Position numbers and translations under genes: made by a program. A DNA stretch of 64,000 nt. Origin: Arthrobacter_B citreus. Lineage in GTDB: Bacteria > Actinomycetota > Actinomycetes > Actinomycetales > Micrococcaceae. Location: assembly GCF_042429235.1 (NCBI RefSeq), contig NZ_JBHMBA010000008.1; one strand, 5' to 3'. Below the pieces are notes generated by a model, which was given only the letters and a program-made list of their open reading frames with translations, ran no database searches and was not told the DNA's origin. The stretch's first letter is position 1; the number at the start of each line of letters is the position of its first letter. Shown here in pieces: positions 36,026 through 45,189 of this stretch.

Positions 36026-36699
36026 CGTGCCACCGCCAGTTTCTTCGAGGCCCAGGTGGTGAGCAGGCCGATGGGAATGACAATGATGACGTAGCCGATG
36101 GCGAAGGTCAGGAAGATCTGCGTCATCAGGTTGGGATAGAACTCGATCATGGTTTTCATCGTGCTGGAGGTTTCCACCGCCACGCCGGCAGTGGCTGCGA
36201 CGGTGGTGTTCTTCACCAGGGCGATCAGCACGTTGCCCATGGGAGCGATGGCTCCGCGGAAGGCCTGCGGCATGATGATGATCCGTGCGGCCGGAAGGAA
36301 GCCCAGGCCGATGGCCCGGGCGGCTTCGGCCTGTCCCAGCGGAACAGTGTTGACGCCGCTCCGGATGGCCTCGCAGAAGAACGCCGCGTGGTAGATGGTC
36401 AGCGACAGCACGGCCAGGCGGAAGAAGTTCGTGTTGAAGTCACTGGACAGGTTGACCTGCAGCTGCGACCACAGGGCAAGCGAACCGAACACCATGATGA
36501 TGGTCAGCGGCGTGTTGCGGAAGATGTTCACGTAGGCGGCACCGAACCACTGCAGGCTGGGGATCGGGGAGATCCGCATCAGTGCCAGGACGGTACCGAG
36601 AATCAGCGACCAGAGAGCCGCCCAGAACGCCAGCTGGATATTGACCCAGAAAGCGCCGACGACGTCGTACTGCTCGAAGAGGGCAGTAAAACCCTCCAT
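36022..36699 (-). CDS. gluC: Glutamate ABC transporter permease GluC
   Basis: A 225-residue permease of the HisM/GlnP type with five helices, N-I-F-R-N-T-P-L-T-I-I-M-V near 80-92, and the EAA loop Q-A-E-A-A-R-A-I-G-L-G-F. It pairs with GluD to form the channel. It starts 100 bp after gluB, across a hairpin, and AAAGAGGTG precedes the ATG. Confidence 0.92.
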   Translation of the reverse strand: MEGFTALFEQYDVVGAFWVNIQLAFWAALWSLILGTVLALMRISPIPSLQWFGAAYVNIFRNTPLTIIMVFGSLALWSQLQVNLSSDFNTNFFRLAVLSLTIYHAAFFCEAIRSGVNTVPLGQAEAARAIGLGFLPAARIIIMPQAFRGAIAPMGNVLIALVKNTTVAATAGVAVETSSTMKTMIEFYPNLMTQIFLTFAIGYVIIVIPIGLLTTWASKKLAVAR

Positions 36700-36729
36700 G
36701 TTTCACCTCTTTATGGTGGACGAAGCCCG

Positions 36730-36758
36730 GGCCGGGAAAGCAGGTAGCTCTCCCGGCC
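36730..36758 (-). terminator. Hairpin between gluB and gluC
   Basis: An 8-bp perfect stem (36730-36737 with 36751-36758) in the 100-bp gap after the binding-protein gene. It may attenuate transcription or protect the gluB mRNA end. Confidence 0.45.
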
Positions 36759-36799
36759 GCGGGGTGGAACGGAAGGTGCCGCGGCACCGATGGTACGGG

Positions 36800-37645
36800 T
36801 TAGGCGCAGGCGTCCATCTTCGGCGGGTTCAGCTCTGCGTTGAAGGTGTAGTCAGCACCCTCGGTGTTCTTCTTGATGGCTTCTTCCCATGCACCGTCGT
36901 CGATCATCTTGGTGATCGCTGCGTTGATGTCCTCGCACTTGACGATGCCGCCTTCCTTGGGCAGGCCGACGCCGTAGTTCTCTTCGGAGAAGGTGTTGCC
37001 GACAACCTTGAACTTGCCCTTGTTGGCGTCCGTGGAGGCCAGGCCGGCAAGGATGATGTCATCGGTGGTGACGGCGTCAATGGAGCCGCCCTGCATGGCG
37101 GTCACGCACTCGGCGTAGCTGGGCTGTTCCAGCAGGTTCACGCCTGCGGCGTAGTTGTCCTTGATCTTCTGCGCCGAGGTGGAACCGGTGACCGAGCACA
37201 GGTTCTTTCCGTCCAGGTCCTCGGGGCCGGAGATGTCGCTGTCGGAGGGAACCAGCAGGTCCTGGCCGGCTACGAAGTAGGGTCCGGCGAAGGCGACCTT
37301 TTCCTTGCGGGTGTCCGTGATGGAGTAGGTCGCGAAGATCATGTCCAGCTGGTCGTTCTCAAGCATGTTCTCGCGCTGGGCGGAGGGGCTGGAGATGAAC
37401 TCGATCCGGTCCTCGGGGTAGCCCAGTTCGTTGGCCACGTACTTGGCAACGTCGACGTCGAAGCCGGTGTATTCGCTGCCGTCCTTGAAGCCCAGGCCCG
37501 GCTGGTCGAACTTGATGCCGATGCGGATCTTCTCTCCGGCACCTTCGGTGCTGCCGGAATCCGAACCGGACTCAGAGCCACAGGCGGACAGGGTCAGTGC
37601 TGCCGCGGCAGCGATGGCTACTGCGGCGTAACGGGTCTTGCGCAT
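36800..37645 (-). CDS. gluB: Glutamate-binding lipoprotein GluB
   Basis: A 281-residue family 3 solute-binding protein. The lipoprotein signal ends at L-T-L-S-A-C (Cys22) followed by a Ser/Gly tether. R-I-G-I-K-F-D-Q-P-G, then T-G-F-D-V-D-V-A, then I-F-A-T-Y-S-I-T-D-T-R fit glutamate/glutamine-binding proteins. It binds glutamate outside the cell and hands it to GluCD. ATG 37645 has AAGGAGA seven bases upstream. Confidence 0.93.
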   Translation of the reverse strand: MRKTRYAAVAIAAAAALTLSACGSESGSDSGSTEGAGEKIRIGIKFDQPGLGFKDGSEYTGFDVDVAKYVANELGYPEDRIEFISSPSAQRENMLENDQLDMIFATYSITDTRKEKVAFAGPYFVAGQDLLVPSDSDISGPEDLDGKNLCSVTGSTSAQKIKDNYAAGVNLLEQPSYAECVTAMQGGSIDAVTTDDIILAGLASTDANKGKFKVVGNTFSEENYGVGLPKEGGIVKCEDINAAITKMIDDGAWEEAIKKNTEGADYTFNAELNPPKMDACA

Positions 37646-37758
37646 GATTTCTCCTTGCATTGCGGTGCTCCGGTGGACGGGCACCTAGCCTCATAAGGAT
37701 TTCCCCCAACTGGTGAAACCCCGGGTACTGCGGTAATGCCGGTACTTCGGTGGACGGT

Positions 37759-38538
37759 CTAATGCGAGAGGATCTTGCCGAGGAAGTCCTTGGCGCGGTC
37801 ACTCTTGGGGTGGTTGAAGAACTCTTCGGGCGTCGCCTCTTCGACAATCTGTCCGTCGGCCATGAAGATGACGCGGTCAGCGGCCTTGCGGGCGAAGCCC
37901 ATTTCGTGGGTGACAACCACCATGGTCATGCCCTCTTTTGCGAGGCCGACCATGGTGTCCAGCACCTCATTGATCATTTCCGGGTCCAGTGCCGAGGTGG
38001 GCTCATCGAAGAGCATGACCTTCGGCTTCATGGCGAGCGCCCGGGCGATCGCCACGCGCTGCTGCTGACCGCCGGAAAGCTGGGCTGGCAGCTTGTTCGC
38101 CTGGTTGGCAACGCCCACGCGTTCCAGCAGTTCCATGGCAAGTTTTTTGGCCTCGGCGGGCTTGGACTTGCGGACCTTAACCGGCCCCAGCGCCACGTTG
38201 TCCACGATGGACTTGTGGGCAAACAGGTTGAAGGACTGGAAGACCATCCCGACGTCGGCGCGGAGCTTGGCCAGCGCCTTGCCTTCAGCCGGCAGGACAG
38301 CGCCGTCAACGGTGATCTCGCCGTCGTCGATGGTCTCGAGGCGGTTGATGGCACGGCAGAGTGTCGACTTGCCGGATCCCGACGGGCCGATCACGACGAC
38401 GACCTCACCGCGGGCAATGTCGAGGTTGATGTTCTGCAGGACGTGGAGGTCCCCGAAATGCTTGTTCACGTTCTTCAGGGAAACAAGCGGTGCAGCGGAA
38501 TCAGGCGCGGACGTGCCTGGGGATGTGTCACTGGTCAT
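37759..38538 (-). CDS. gluA: Glutamate ABC transporter ATP-binding protein GluA
   Basis: A 259-residue ATPase of the polar amino-acid family. Walker A is G-P-S-G-S-G-K-S-T at 51-59, the signature L-S-G-G-Q-Q-Q-R, Walker B V-M-L-F-D-E-P-T-S-A-L-D-P-E, and the H-loop V-V-T-H-E-M-G-F-A. About 18 extra polar residues precede the ABC domain. It is the first gene of gluABCD, in the same order as in Corynebacterium. Confidence 0.95.
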   Translation of the reverse strand: MTSDTSPGTSAPDSAAPLVSLKNVNKHFGDLHVLQNINLDIARGEVVVVIGPSGSGKSTLCRAINRLETIDDGEITVDGAVLPAEGKALAKLRADVGMVFQSFNLFAHKSIVDNVALGPVKVRKSKPAEAKKLAMELLERVGVANQANKLPAQLSGGQQQRVAIARALAMKPKVMLFDEPTSALDPEMINEVLDTMVGLAKEGMTMVVVTHEMGFARKAADRVIFMADGQIVEEATPEEFFNHPKSDRAKDFLGKILSH

Positions 38539-38619
38539 AAGAAGAACATATCCAACGTTTGTGTCGGGAATGTGTCAGGGTCCACAAAACGCCGCTAATC
38601 GTGACGCAAGAGCAACCAA

Positions 38620-38637
38620 ACGTGTTCCGGGACACGT
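38620..38637. promoter_or_regulatory. Palindrome in the gluA-LOG divergent gap
   Basis: ACGTGT (38620-38625) and ACACGT (38632-38637) form an inverted repeat around six bases, 38 bp before the LOG gene. It could be a regulator site for either gene. Confidence 0.35.
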
Positions 38638-38674
38638 GGGAGATGGGTGCCACACATGTGCTTACCCTTGAACC

Positions 38675-39445
38675 ATGGAATTCAGCGACAACACGTCCCG
38701 GCCCCGCATCGGCACTCCCCGGAAGCGGGGACCCGTGGAGCTGCGCCGGGCGCAGGCAGCTGCGCCGCAGTCAGACCGGTACCTGCTGGACGGCAGCGAC
38801 CAGACGCATTTCACGCACACCGACCCCTGGCGGGTGCTGCGCATCCAGAGTGAGTTTGTCGAGGGCTTCGGCACCTTGTCCGAGCTGGGTCCGGCCGTCA
38901 GCGTCTTCGGTTCCGCCCGCAGCACCCCCGGCTCGCCGTACTACAAACTCGGCGAGGAAGTGGGACGGTTGCTTGCGGAGGAGGGCCTGGCCGTCATTAC
39001 CGGCGGCGGCCCGGGTTCCATGGAGGCGGCGAACAAGGGGGCGGTGGAAGCTGACGGGCTCTCGGTGGGCCTGGGCATTGAGCTTCCCTTTGAGACCGGC
39101 CTGAACGACTGGGTGGACCTGGGGATCAACTTCCGGTACTTCTTTGTGCGCAAGACAATGTTCGTCAAATATGCGCAGGGGTTCATCGTGCTTCCGGGCG
39201 GATTCGGGACCATGGATGAACTCTTCGAAGCCATGACCCTGGTGCAGACGCAAAAGGTCACATCCTTCCCGATCGTCCTGATCGGCACCGACTTCTGGAG
39301 CCCCCTCATGGAATGGATCCGGGGCACCCTGCTGGCCGAGGGAATGATCTCGGCCAAGGACCTGGACCTGATCCACGTCGTGGATGATCCGGCCGAGGCC
39401 GTGCGCCTGATGATTACCGACAGCGCCGGGCACGTCTCTCCCTAG
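38675..39445 (+). CDS. LOG family protein (TIGR00730; cytokinin riboside phosphoribohydrolase-like)
   Basis: A 256-residue Rossmann-fold protein with both LOG signatures: G-G-G-P-G-S-M-E-A-A-N-K-G-A near 109-122 and P-G-G-F-G-T-M-D-E-L near 177-186. The family cleaves nucleoside 5'-monophosphates such as isopentenyl-AMP to free base and ribose phosphate; Rv1205 does this in M. tuberculosis. An extra N-terminal 60 residues, rich in Arg and Pro, precede the domain. Confidence 0.92.
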   Translation: MEFSDNTSRPRIGTPRKRGPVELRRAQAAAPQSDRYLLDGSDQTHFTHTDPWRVLRIQSEFVEGFGTLSELGPAVSVFGSARSTPGSPYYKLGEEVGRLLAEEGLAVITGGGPGSMEAANKGAVEADGLSVGLGIELPFETGLNDWVDLGINFRYFFVRKTMFVKYAQGFIVLPGGFGTMDELFEAMTLVQTQKVTSFPIVLIGTDFWSPLMEWIRGTLLAEGMISAKDLDLIHVVDDPAEAVRLMITDSAGHVSP

Positions 39446-39481
39446 CGGCCCGGAGCCCGTGCGGTCTGGCACGATGGTCCT

Positions 39482-39877
39482 GTGACAACATTCTTGGTCT
39501 TCCTGGCTGTCCTTGCCGCAGGGGCTGTGGCGCTGGCGGCCACCGGGCTTCCGCTGCGGCGCACCGGATCCGCAGCCGATCCGGATACCGCCGATCCCGC
39601 TGCCGCGGCGCAGCCCGGTCCCGGAGCGGCGGGAACGGGCGATCCGGGACTGGCGGAACCTGATCCGAGGCTGCCGCCGGTCCTGCTTCCGGATCACGTC
39701 CAGGCATCGGACATCGGACGTCTCCGCTTCTCCGTTGGCCTCCGGGGATACCGCATGGATCAAGTGGATGAAGTCCTGGCGAAGCTGGCAACGGCGCTCG
39801 CCGAGCGGGACGCCGAGCTTGCCGCTCTCCACGGGCGCTCCGCCCACCGGCGGGATGACCCGGAAGCACGCTCATGA
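39482..39877 (+). CDS. Membrane-anchored DivIVA-domain protein
   Basis: A 131-residue protein starting at GTG. One N-terminal helix (about 2-22) is followed by an Ala/Pro/Asp-rich linker and a short DivIVA-like segment (F-S-V-G-L-R-G-Y-R-M-D-Q-V-D-E-V-L-A-K-L) at about 80-105. DivIVA proteins normally coil along curved membrane; this one is too short for the long coiled coil. It is like Rv1209 and overlaps tag by 4 bp, as in mycobacteria. Confidence 0.85.
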   Translation: MTTFLVFLAVLAAGAVALAATGLPLRRTGSAADPDTADPAAAAQPGPGAAGTGDPGLAEPDPRLPPVLLPDHVQASDIGRLRFSVGLRGYRMDQVDEVLAKLATALAERDAELAALHGRSAHRRDDPEARS

Positions 39878-40452
39878 GCACCGTGGCCGGCACCGACGGT
39901 TTACTGCGCTGTCCATGGGCCGTCGCCAGCCCGGATTACCAGCTCTACCATGACCGGGAATGGGGCCGTCCGGTGAGCGGGGAAGCTGCCCTGTTTGAGC
40001 GGCTGAGCCTGGAGGCCTTCCAGTCCGGCCTCAGCTGGATCACCATCCTGCGCAAGCGGCCGGCATTTCGGAAGGCGTTCGCCGGTTTCGACCCCGCAGC
40101 GGTGGCCACTTTCACCGAGGGGGACCGGGAACGGCTGATGGCCGACGCCGGCATTGTCCGTAACCGCGCGAAGATCAACGCCGTCATCGCCAATGCCCAG
40201 GCGCTGCTGCAGCTGCCCGACGGCGAGAGCCTGGACCGGCTGCTGCGGGAGCACACTCCGAACCCTCCGCCTCCGGCGCCTCGGACGACGGCGGATGTAC
40301 CCGCGTCGACCGCCGAATCCACAGCACTGGCCAAGGCCTTGAAACAGCGCGGTTTCCGCTTTGTCGGTCCCACCACGGCCTATGCCATGCAGCAGGCCAC
40401 CGGGTACGTCAACGATCATCTGGAAAGCTGCTGGGTGCGGAATGGAGGCTAG
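39874..40452 (+). CDS. tag: DNA-3-methyladenine glycosylase I
   Basis: A 192-residue Tag enzyme that removes 3-methyladenine in base-excision repair. Family marks are W-A-x-x-x-P-D-Y-Q-L-Y-H-D-R-E-W-G near 12-28, F-E-R-L-S-L-E-A-F-Q-S-G-L-S-W near 38-52, and G-F-R-F-V-G-P-T-T-A-Y-A-M-Q-Q near 150-164. The zinc-binding Cys/His set is present in part (Cys7, His24 and a late His/Cys in N-D-H-L-E-S-C-W). Translation is coupled to the DivIVA-like gene by ATGA. Confidence 0.94.
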   Translation: MSTVAGTDGLLRCPWAVASPDYQLYHDREWGRPVSGEAALFERLSLEAFQSGLSWITILRKRPAFRKAFAGFDPAAVATFTEGDRERLMADAGIVRNRAKINAVIANAQALLQLPDGESLDRLLREHTPNPPPPAPRTTADVPASTAESTALAKALKQRGFRFVGPTTAYAMQQATGYVNDHLESCWVRNGG

Positions 40453-41698
40453 GACCCCCGTGGAACACGGAAACCCGCCGGCGTCGGGTCCCAACCGTTT
40501 TGTCTCGACCGCTGCGGCGGCCGCAGCCGGTGTCTTCGGCCGCTGGCCCTGGTACGGCCAGGTGCTGGCCGTTTGGGCACTGGCCCGCCTCTTTTCCTTC
40601 GCCGTATTCATGGCGGTTGCCGCGCAGCAGGGGCTGAATCCCTGGGGCTGGGAAGGCACTCCCTCTTACCTGCAGTTCATCGGGGCATGGGACAGCGAGT
40701 GGTACGGGAAGATCTTCGCCGGCGGGTATCCCTCCGAGGTGCCCCGGGACGGCACCGGCCGGGCGCAGGAAAACGAGTGGGCGTTCTACGCACTCTTTCC
40801 GGGACTGGTCCGGGCGCTCGCGGCCGTCACGGGACTGGGCTGGGAAGTGCTCGCTCCGATTGTCGCCACGGCTGCGGGATTCGGTGCGGCGCTGATGGTC
40901 TACCGGCTTTTCACGCTGCGCGCATCGGCCGGCACCGCGCTGTGGGGAGTGGTGTTCACAGCGGTCAATCCGGTGTCGCCGGTTCTTCAGGTGCCCTACG
41001 CCGAATCGCTGAACCTGCTGCTGCTCGCTGCCGCGCTGTACCTGCTGCTGCTGGGACGGTACCTGGCTGCGGTGCCGGTTGTCCTTGTCATGTGCCTTTC
41101 CCGTCCGGTGGGGGTGGCGTTCGCCCTGATGATGGGCGTCCTGTTTGTCCGCCGCTTGCTCCAGTGCCGCACGGTCCCCTTCCCCTGGCCCGAGGCCCGG
41201 CGGATGGTGGTGCTGGGCCTGGCCTCCGGCGTGGGGGCGCTGGCCTGGCCGGCCGCCGCATGGGCGGTCACAGGGGACCCGAGGGCCTATACGGACACGG
41301 AGACTGCGTGGCGGGGAGACACCCTGCTGCTGTTCAAGCCATGGTTCGACGAGGCGGAGCGGCTCTTTGGCACGGTGCTGGGGCCGGCCGCCCTGGCGGT
41401 GCTGGTTGTCCTTACGGTCCTGTGTCTCAACTCCGGCCCGGTGCGCCGGCTTGGTGTTGAACTGCAGGTGTGGTGCGGAGCGTACCTGATGTATCTCTTT
41501 GCCTTCCTGAACCCGCTGACCAGCACTTTCCGGCTCCTGCTGCCGCTGTTCCCCCTGGGGTTGGCACTGGCGTTCCTCAGCACGTCCCGGGCCTACCGGT
41601 GGGCTGTTGCCGCGGCGTTCCTCATCCTCCAAGTTGTGTGGGTTGCGTGGCTGTGGCGGTGGACCCCGCTTCCCGGCGGAGGGGATTATCCACCCTGA
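40442..41698 (+). CDS. PIG-V/GT-C type mannosyltransferase-like membrane protein
   Basis: About 418 residues with some ten hydrophobic helices. The first outer loop has W-D-S-E-W-Y-G-K-I-F-A-G-G-Y-P, typical of Gpi18/PIG-V-related polyprenol-phosphate-mannose-dependent transferases, with Asp as candidate catalytic base. It probably adds mannose to lipoglycans or proteins on the outer face of the membrane. The start is uncertain: ATG 40442 overlaps the tag stop and lacks a ribosome site, while GTG 40460 has GGAGG about 11 bases upstream. Confidence 0.82.
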   Translation: MEARTPVEHGNPPASGPNRFVSTAAAAAAGVFGRWPWYGQVLAVWALARLFSFAVFMAVAAQQGLNPWGWEGTPSYLQFIGAWDSEWYGKIFAGGYPSEVPRDGTGRAQENEWAFYALFPGLVRALAAVTGLGWEVLAPIVATAAGFGAALMVYRLFTLRASAGTALWGVVFTAVNPVSPVLQVPYAESLNLLLLAAALYLLLLGRYLAAVPVVLVMCLSRPVGVAFALMMGVLFVRRLLQCRTVPFPWPEARRMVVLGLASGVGALAWPAAAWAVTGDPRAYTDTETAWRGDTLLLFKPWFDEAERLFGTVLGPAALAVLVVLTVLCLNSGPVRRLGVELQVWCGAYLMYLFAFLNPLTSTFRLLLPLFPLGLALAFLSTSRAYRWAVAAAFLILQVVWVAWLWRWTPLPGGGDYPP

Positions 41699-41854
41699 CC
41701 CTGTGGCGGGGAACACACGAAATTTCGTTTGCGTCACGTTTGTACGGAATAATGAAGGGCAATTGCCGCCGGAGCTGGTTTTAGGCCGTGCGACAGAGGA
41801 TTACATGTGTGGCTGGGGATAACCCGCAGCGCACTGTGAAAGGGGAACTGGAAC

Positions 41855-42022
41855 ATGGCTGCAATGAAACCGCGCACGGGAGACGGACCAATGGAGGTCA
41901 CCAAGGAAGGTCGAAGCCTCATCCTGCGCGTGCCGATTGACGGCGGCGGACGGCTGGTCGTCGAACTGAACGCCGAGGAAGCCGGCAAGCTGAAAGACTG
42001 CTTGCTGGGCGCCACGAGCTAG
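41855..42022 (+). CDS. DUF3117 protein
   Basis: A 55-residue protein of the DUF3117 family, highly conserved in actinobacteria (Rv1211 type). It begins M-A-A-M-K-P-R-T-G-D-G-P and contains R-V-P-I-D-G-G-G-R-L-V-V-E-L. AAAGGGGA precedes the ATG. It sits between the mannosyltransferase and pepA, starting pepA's transcript. Function is unknown. Confidence 0.92.
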   Translation: MAAMKPRTGDGPMEVTKEGRSLILRVPIDGGGRLVVELNAEEAGKLKDCLLGATS

Positions 42023-42033
42023 GAAGCGAACTG

Positions 42034-43686
42034 ATGCAGCGACCTCCCAGAGGATCCTCCCAGGCCACCGGGGCAGCCCGGGCAGCCAAAGGCCAAGAAA
42101 CGCAGGACGCGGTGATGACTGCCGTGTCAGCACTGGAGGCGCTGCAGCCGCGGACCGGCGACCCCACCGCCGGCACCGGGCTGCGGCCGGGGCACGACGA
42201 AGGAGTCGATGTCCTGGCCGTTGCCATCGCGGCTGCTCCGCGGACCACGGTTCGGGAGGATACCGACGAAGCGCTGCATCCAACCCCGCAGCCGCGCCGG
42301 GGGGCGGTTGAAACCGCTCTCTGGTACGAGGTGGATGTGGCTGCCCGGGCAGCCACTGCGGGTGTCACCGGCAAAGCCGGTGAGACCTTGCTGGTGGAAC
42401 CGCCCTCCGCCAAGGAGGGGCGGCTGCCGGCCAAACTGATTTTCCTGGGCGTTGGCGATGAATCGGTGCAAAGCATGCGCCGTGCCGGTGCTGCCCTGGC
42501 CCGGGCCACGCGGGGTGCGCAATTGGTTCGCGCCGCAGTGGTGGACGGGCTGGACACTGCCGCGCAGCAGGCCTTCGTGGAGGGCTTCCTCCTCGGCGGG
42601 TACACCGCACCGCGCCGGGGAAAGACCCCGGCCGGCCCCGCCATGGCCCGCAGGATCGAAGTGACCGGGCTGGACCCGGAAGCGCTCCGCATCGCCGAAA
42701 TCACCGCCCGCGCCGTCTGGACGGCGAGGGACCTGACCAATACGCCGCCCGATGTCGCAACCCCCGAGTGGATGGCCGCCCAGAGCCGGGCAGCAGCCGC
42801 GCGCGCCGGGCTGGAAGTATCGGTGCTGGACGAGGCCGAACTCCTGCGCCGCGGATTTGGCGGGATCCTCGCCGTCGGCTCCGGATCCGCCCATCCTCCG
42901 CGTCTGGTGCAGGTTTCCTATGTCCCGGAGTCGGGGGACGGCGGGCATGTGGTGCTGGCGGGGAAGGGGATCACCTTCGATTCCGGCGGGATCTCCCTCA
43001 AACCCCGTGACGCCATGATGGCCATGAAGATGGATATGGCCGGAGCCGCCGTCGTATTGGCCGCGGTTGAGGCCGCGGCCGAACTGAAGCTTCCGTACCG
43101 CGTGACCGCAGTGCTCGCGCTGGCTGAGAATGCCATCGGCGGATCCGCCTACCGTCCCGGAGACGTGGTGGAAACCTATAACGGGAGGACCGTCGAGATC
43201 GGCAATACTGATGCCGAGGGCAGGGTGGTCCTCGCCGATGCCCTTGCTTATGCTGCGGCGGAGCTGGCACCGGACGTCCTGGTGGACGTGGCCACCCTGA
43301 CCGGGGCGGCGGCCCTGGGGCTCGGCCAGCAGTACGGTGCCCTGTTTGCCAACTCGCCGCAGCTGCTGGCAGCGCTGGAAAAGGCCGGAGCCTCCTCCGG
43401 CGACCGGGTATGGCAGCTGCCGTTGGTTCACGAGTACGGGTACGCCCTGGAATCGGACACCGCGGACCTGGCGCATGTGGCCCCGCCCGCCCTCAAATTC
43501 GGGGCCGGCGCGATCGTGGCCGCCCTGTTCCTGGAGAAGTTTGTTGACGGGGTGGCCTGGGCGCACATCGACATTGCCGGTCCCATGCGTGCCTTGTCGG
43601 ACACCCACGAAGTGTCCAAGGGCGCCACCGGATTCGGAACCCGGCTGCTGATTTCCTATCTCAGGGATGCAGCCGGAGAGAAATGA
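42034..43686 (+). CDS. pepA: Leucyl aminopeptidase (M17)
   Basis: A 550-residue cytosolic aminopeptidase. The C-terminal catalytic domain has G-K-G-I-T-F-D-S-G-G-I-S-L-K near 310-323 and the signature N-T-D-A-E-G-R at 391-397, which hold the two metal ions and the catalytic Arg. The N-terminal domain (about 1-190) is longer than in E. coli because of a polar stretch at the start. It trims N-terminal residues from peptides and fits with the peptide transporters of the window. It starts 11 bp after DUF3117. Confidence 0.93.
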   Translation: MQRPPRGSSQATGAARAAKGQETQDAVMTAVSALEALQPRTGDPTAGTGLRPGHDEGVDVLAVAIAAAPRTTVREDTDEALHPTPQPRRGAVETALWYEVDVAARAATAGVTGKAGETLLVEPPSAKEGRLPAKLIFLGVGDESVQSMRRAGAALARATRGAQLVRAAVVDGLDTAAQQAFVEGFLLGGYTAPRRGKTPAGPAMARRIEVTGLDPEALRIAEITARAVWTARDLTNTPPDVATPEWMAAQSRAAAARAGLEVSVLDEAELLRRGFGGILAVGSGSAHPPRLVQVSYVPESGDGGHVVLAGKGITFDSGGISLKPRDAMMAMKMDMAGAAVVLAAVEAAAELKLPYRVTAVLALAENAIGGSAYRPGDVVETYNGRTVEIGNTDAEGRVVLADALAYAAAELAPDVLVDVATLTGAAALGLGQQYGALFANSPQLLAALEKAGASSGDRVWQLPLVHEYGYALESDTADLAHVAPPALKFGAGAIVAALFLEKFVDGVAWAHIDIAGPMRALSDTHEVSKGATGFGTRLLISYLRDAAGEK

Positions 43687-43693
43687 CGCGGTT

Positions 43694-44332
43694 CTAGCTG
43701 CCCGTCTTCACGGCCAGCAGCAGGCCGTCCCCGGTGGGAATCAGGGATGACACGAGTGATTCGTTCTCCCGGATGGCCTTGCCCACCTTGCGCATGATGT
43801 TGGTGGTTGCGTCGCGCACCGCGGGATCAGACACCTTGCCGTGGTCCAGCGCGTCGTTGACCACCAGCAGGCCGCCGCGCTTGAGGAGGCGGACCGCCTG
43901 CGTCACATAGAGCGGGAACGAGGGTTTGTCCGCGTCAATGAACACCATGTCATACGCGCCGTCGGTGAGCCGGGGGAGTACCTCTGCCGCGCGTCCGGAG
44001 ATGGTCCGGGTGCGGTTCCCCGGCACGCCGGCTTCCCGGTAGGCCTCGCGCGCAGCCCTCAGATGATCGACGTCGGAGTCAATGGTTGTCAGAACCGACT
44101 GGGGGCCGAGGCCGCGGAGCAGGCACACGCCCGAAACTCCGGCTCCGGTTCCCACCTCCACCACGGTCTGCGCCTTGGAAGCGGCGGAGAGAACGGTGAG
44201 GGCGGCTCCAACGCCGGTGGAAACGGGGGATACACCGAGCTCATAGGAGCGCTCCCGCGCACGCAGCAGAACTTCGTCCTCGAAGGGCAGCCCCTCCGTG
44301 TAGGACCAGCTGGTCTGCTTGTCGGCGCTCAT
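43694..44332 (-). CDS. Class I O-methyltransferase
   Basis: A 212-residue SAM-dependent methyltransferase of the catechol/caffeoyl-CoA type (Rv1220c-like). SAM-binding E-V-G-T-G-A-G-V-S-G near 52-61 and the metal-binding D-M-V-F-I-D-A-D-K near 120-128 are visible. ATG 44332 is preferred; ATG 44347 is also in frame but has a pyrimidine-rich upstream. It is divergent from sigE and convergent with pepA. The substrate is unknown. Confidence 0.88.
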   Translation of the reverse strand: MSADKQTSWSYTEGLPFEDEVLLRARERSYELGVSPVSTGVGAALTVLSAASKAQTVVEVGTGAGVSGVCLLRGLGPQSVLTTIDSDVDHLRAAREAYREAGVPGNRTRTISGRAAEVLPRLTDGAYDMVFIDADKPSFPLYVTQAVRLLKRGGLLVVNDALDHGKVSDPAVRDATTNIMRKVGKAIRENESLVSSLIPTGDGLLLAVKTGS

Positions 44333-44576
44333 CGGTGTCACTTTCATTAAAGGGAGGGGTGCTCAGTCAAGCTTAGGGCCCGGCGGGTGTCCGCCAGCAT
44401 TTCCAGCAGGGCGTGCCGCCCGGAACGGGCCGGAAACCGCCCTTGTGCGTAAGCCCTGTGCGTGCTAACAGCGAATTCCCAGACTGATGCGTCAACATAA
44501 TTATGCAGGAAACACCACCGGGGGACTGGTTCGTCCTTCGGGTTGATCACAGCGACCAGGGGAAGGAGGGAAGACC

Positions 44577-45185
44577 ATGACGACCACGCCTTCAGCGGCT
44601 GGTGCCGGATCGGCTGAATCCGAGTGGGTGAGGCCCACCTGGGAGGAAGTGGTGACGGCGCACTCAGCGAAAGTTTACCGTCTCGCCTACCGGCTCACGG
44701 GAAACCGGCATGACGCCGAAGATCTCACTCAGGAAGTTTTTGTCCGTGTCTTCCGGTCCCTGGAAAACTTCCAGCCGGGCACCCTGGACGGCTGGCTGCA
44801 CCGCATCACCACGAACCTGTTCCTTGACCAGGCGCGCCGCAAGAGCCGGATACGTTTTGACGGGATGAGCGAAGAGGCGGAGAGCCGCCTTCCCAGCAAC
44901 GGCCCCGGGCCCGAACGCAGCTTTGAATTCAATAACCTTGACGTCGACATCACCCGTGCCCTGGACGAGCTTCCACCGGACTTCCGGGCGGCCGTTGTCC
45001 TCTGCGATCTGGAAGGGCTCTCCTACGACGAGGTGGCCCACTCCCTGGGCGTCAAACTCGGCACCGTCCGCTCCCGGATCCACCGCGGCCGCACCATGCT
45101 GAAAGAAAAACTGGCGCACCGCGATCCGCAGCGGCGCAAAACCGGCTCCCGGCTCGCCCTTCCACGCGTGGCGGGCGCCAGCTGA
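44577..45185 (+). CDS. sigE: ECF sigma factor SigE
   Basis: A 202-residue ECF sigma factor. Region 2 contains Y-R-L-T-G-N-R-H-D-A-E-D-L-T-Q-E-V-F near 38-55; region 4 contains L-P-P-D-F-R-A-A-V-V-L-C-D-L-E-G near 124-139 and a helix-turn-helix around G-L-S-Y-D-E-V-A. AAGGAGG precedes the ATG. The anti-sigma gene follows by 4 bp, as with Rv1221-Rv1222. It directs envelope-stress transcription. Confidence 0.92.
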   Translation: MTTTPSAAGAGSAESEWVRPTWEEVVTAHSAKVYRLAYRLTGNRHDAEDLTQEVFVRVFRSLENFQPGTLDGWLHRITTNLFLDQARRKSRIRFDGMSEEAESRLPSNGPGPERSFEFNNLDVDITRALDELPPDFRAAVVLCDLEGLSYDEVAHSLGVKLGTVRSRIHRGRTMLKEKLAHRDPQRRKTGSRLALPRVAGAS

Positions 45186-45189
45186 TCGT

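Noticed and set aside
41717..41728. A 12-bp perfect palindrome (ACGAAATTTCGT) upstream of DUF3117
   Set aside because: It is short, with no paired promoter boxes that fit, so it is too weak to call an operator.
44347..44550. A 67-codon minus-strand frame whose stop overlaps a possible methyltransferase start
   Set aside because: It covers the whole sigE/methyltransferase divergent promoter region, has no ribosome site and no family resemblance.
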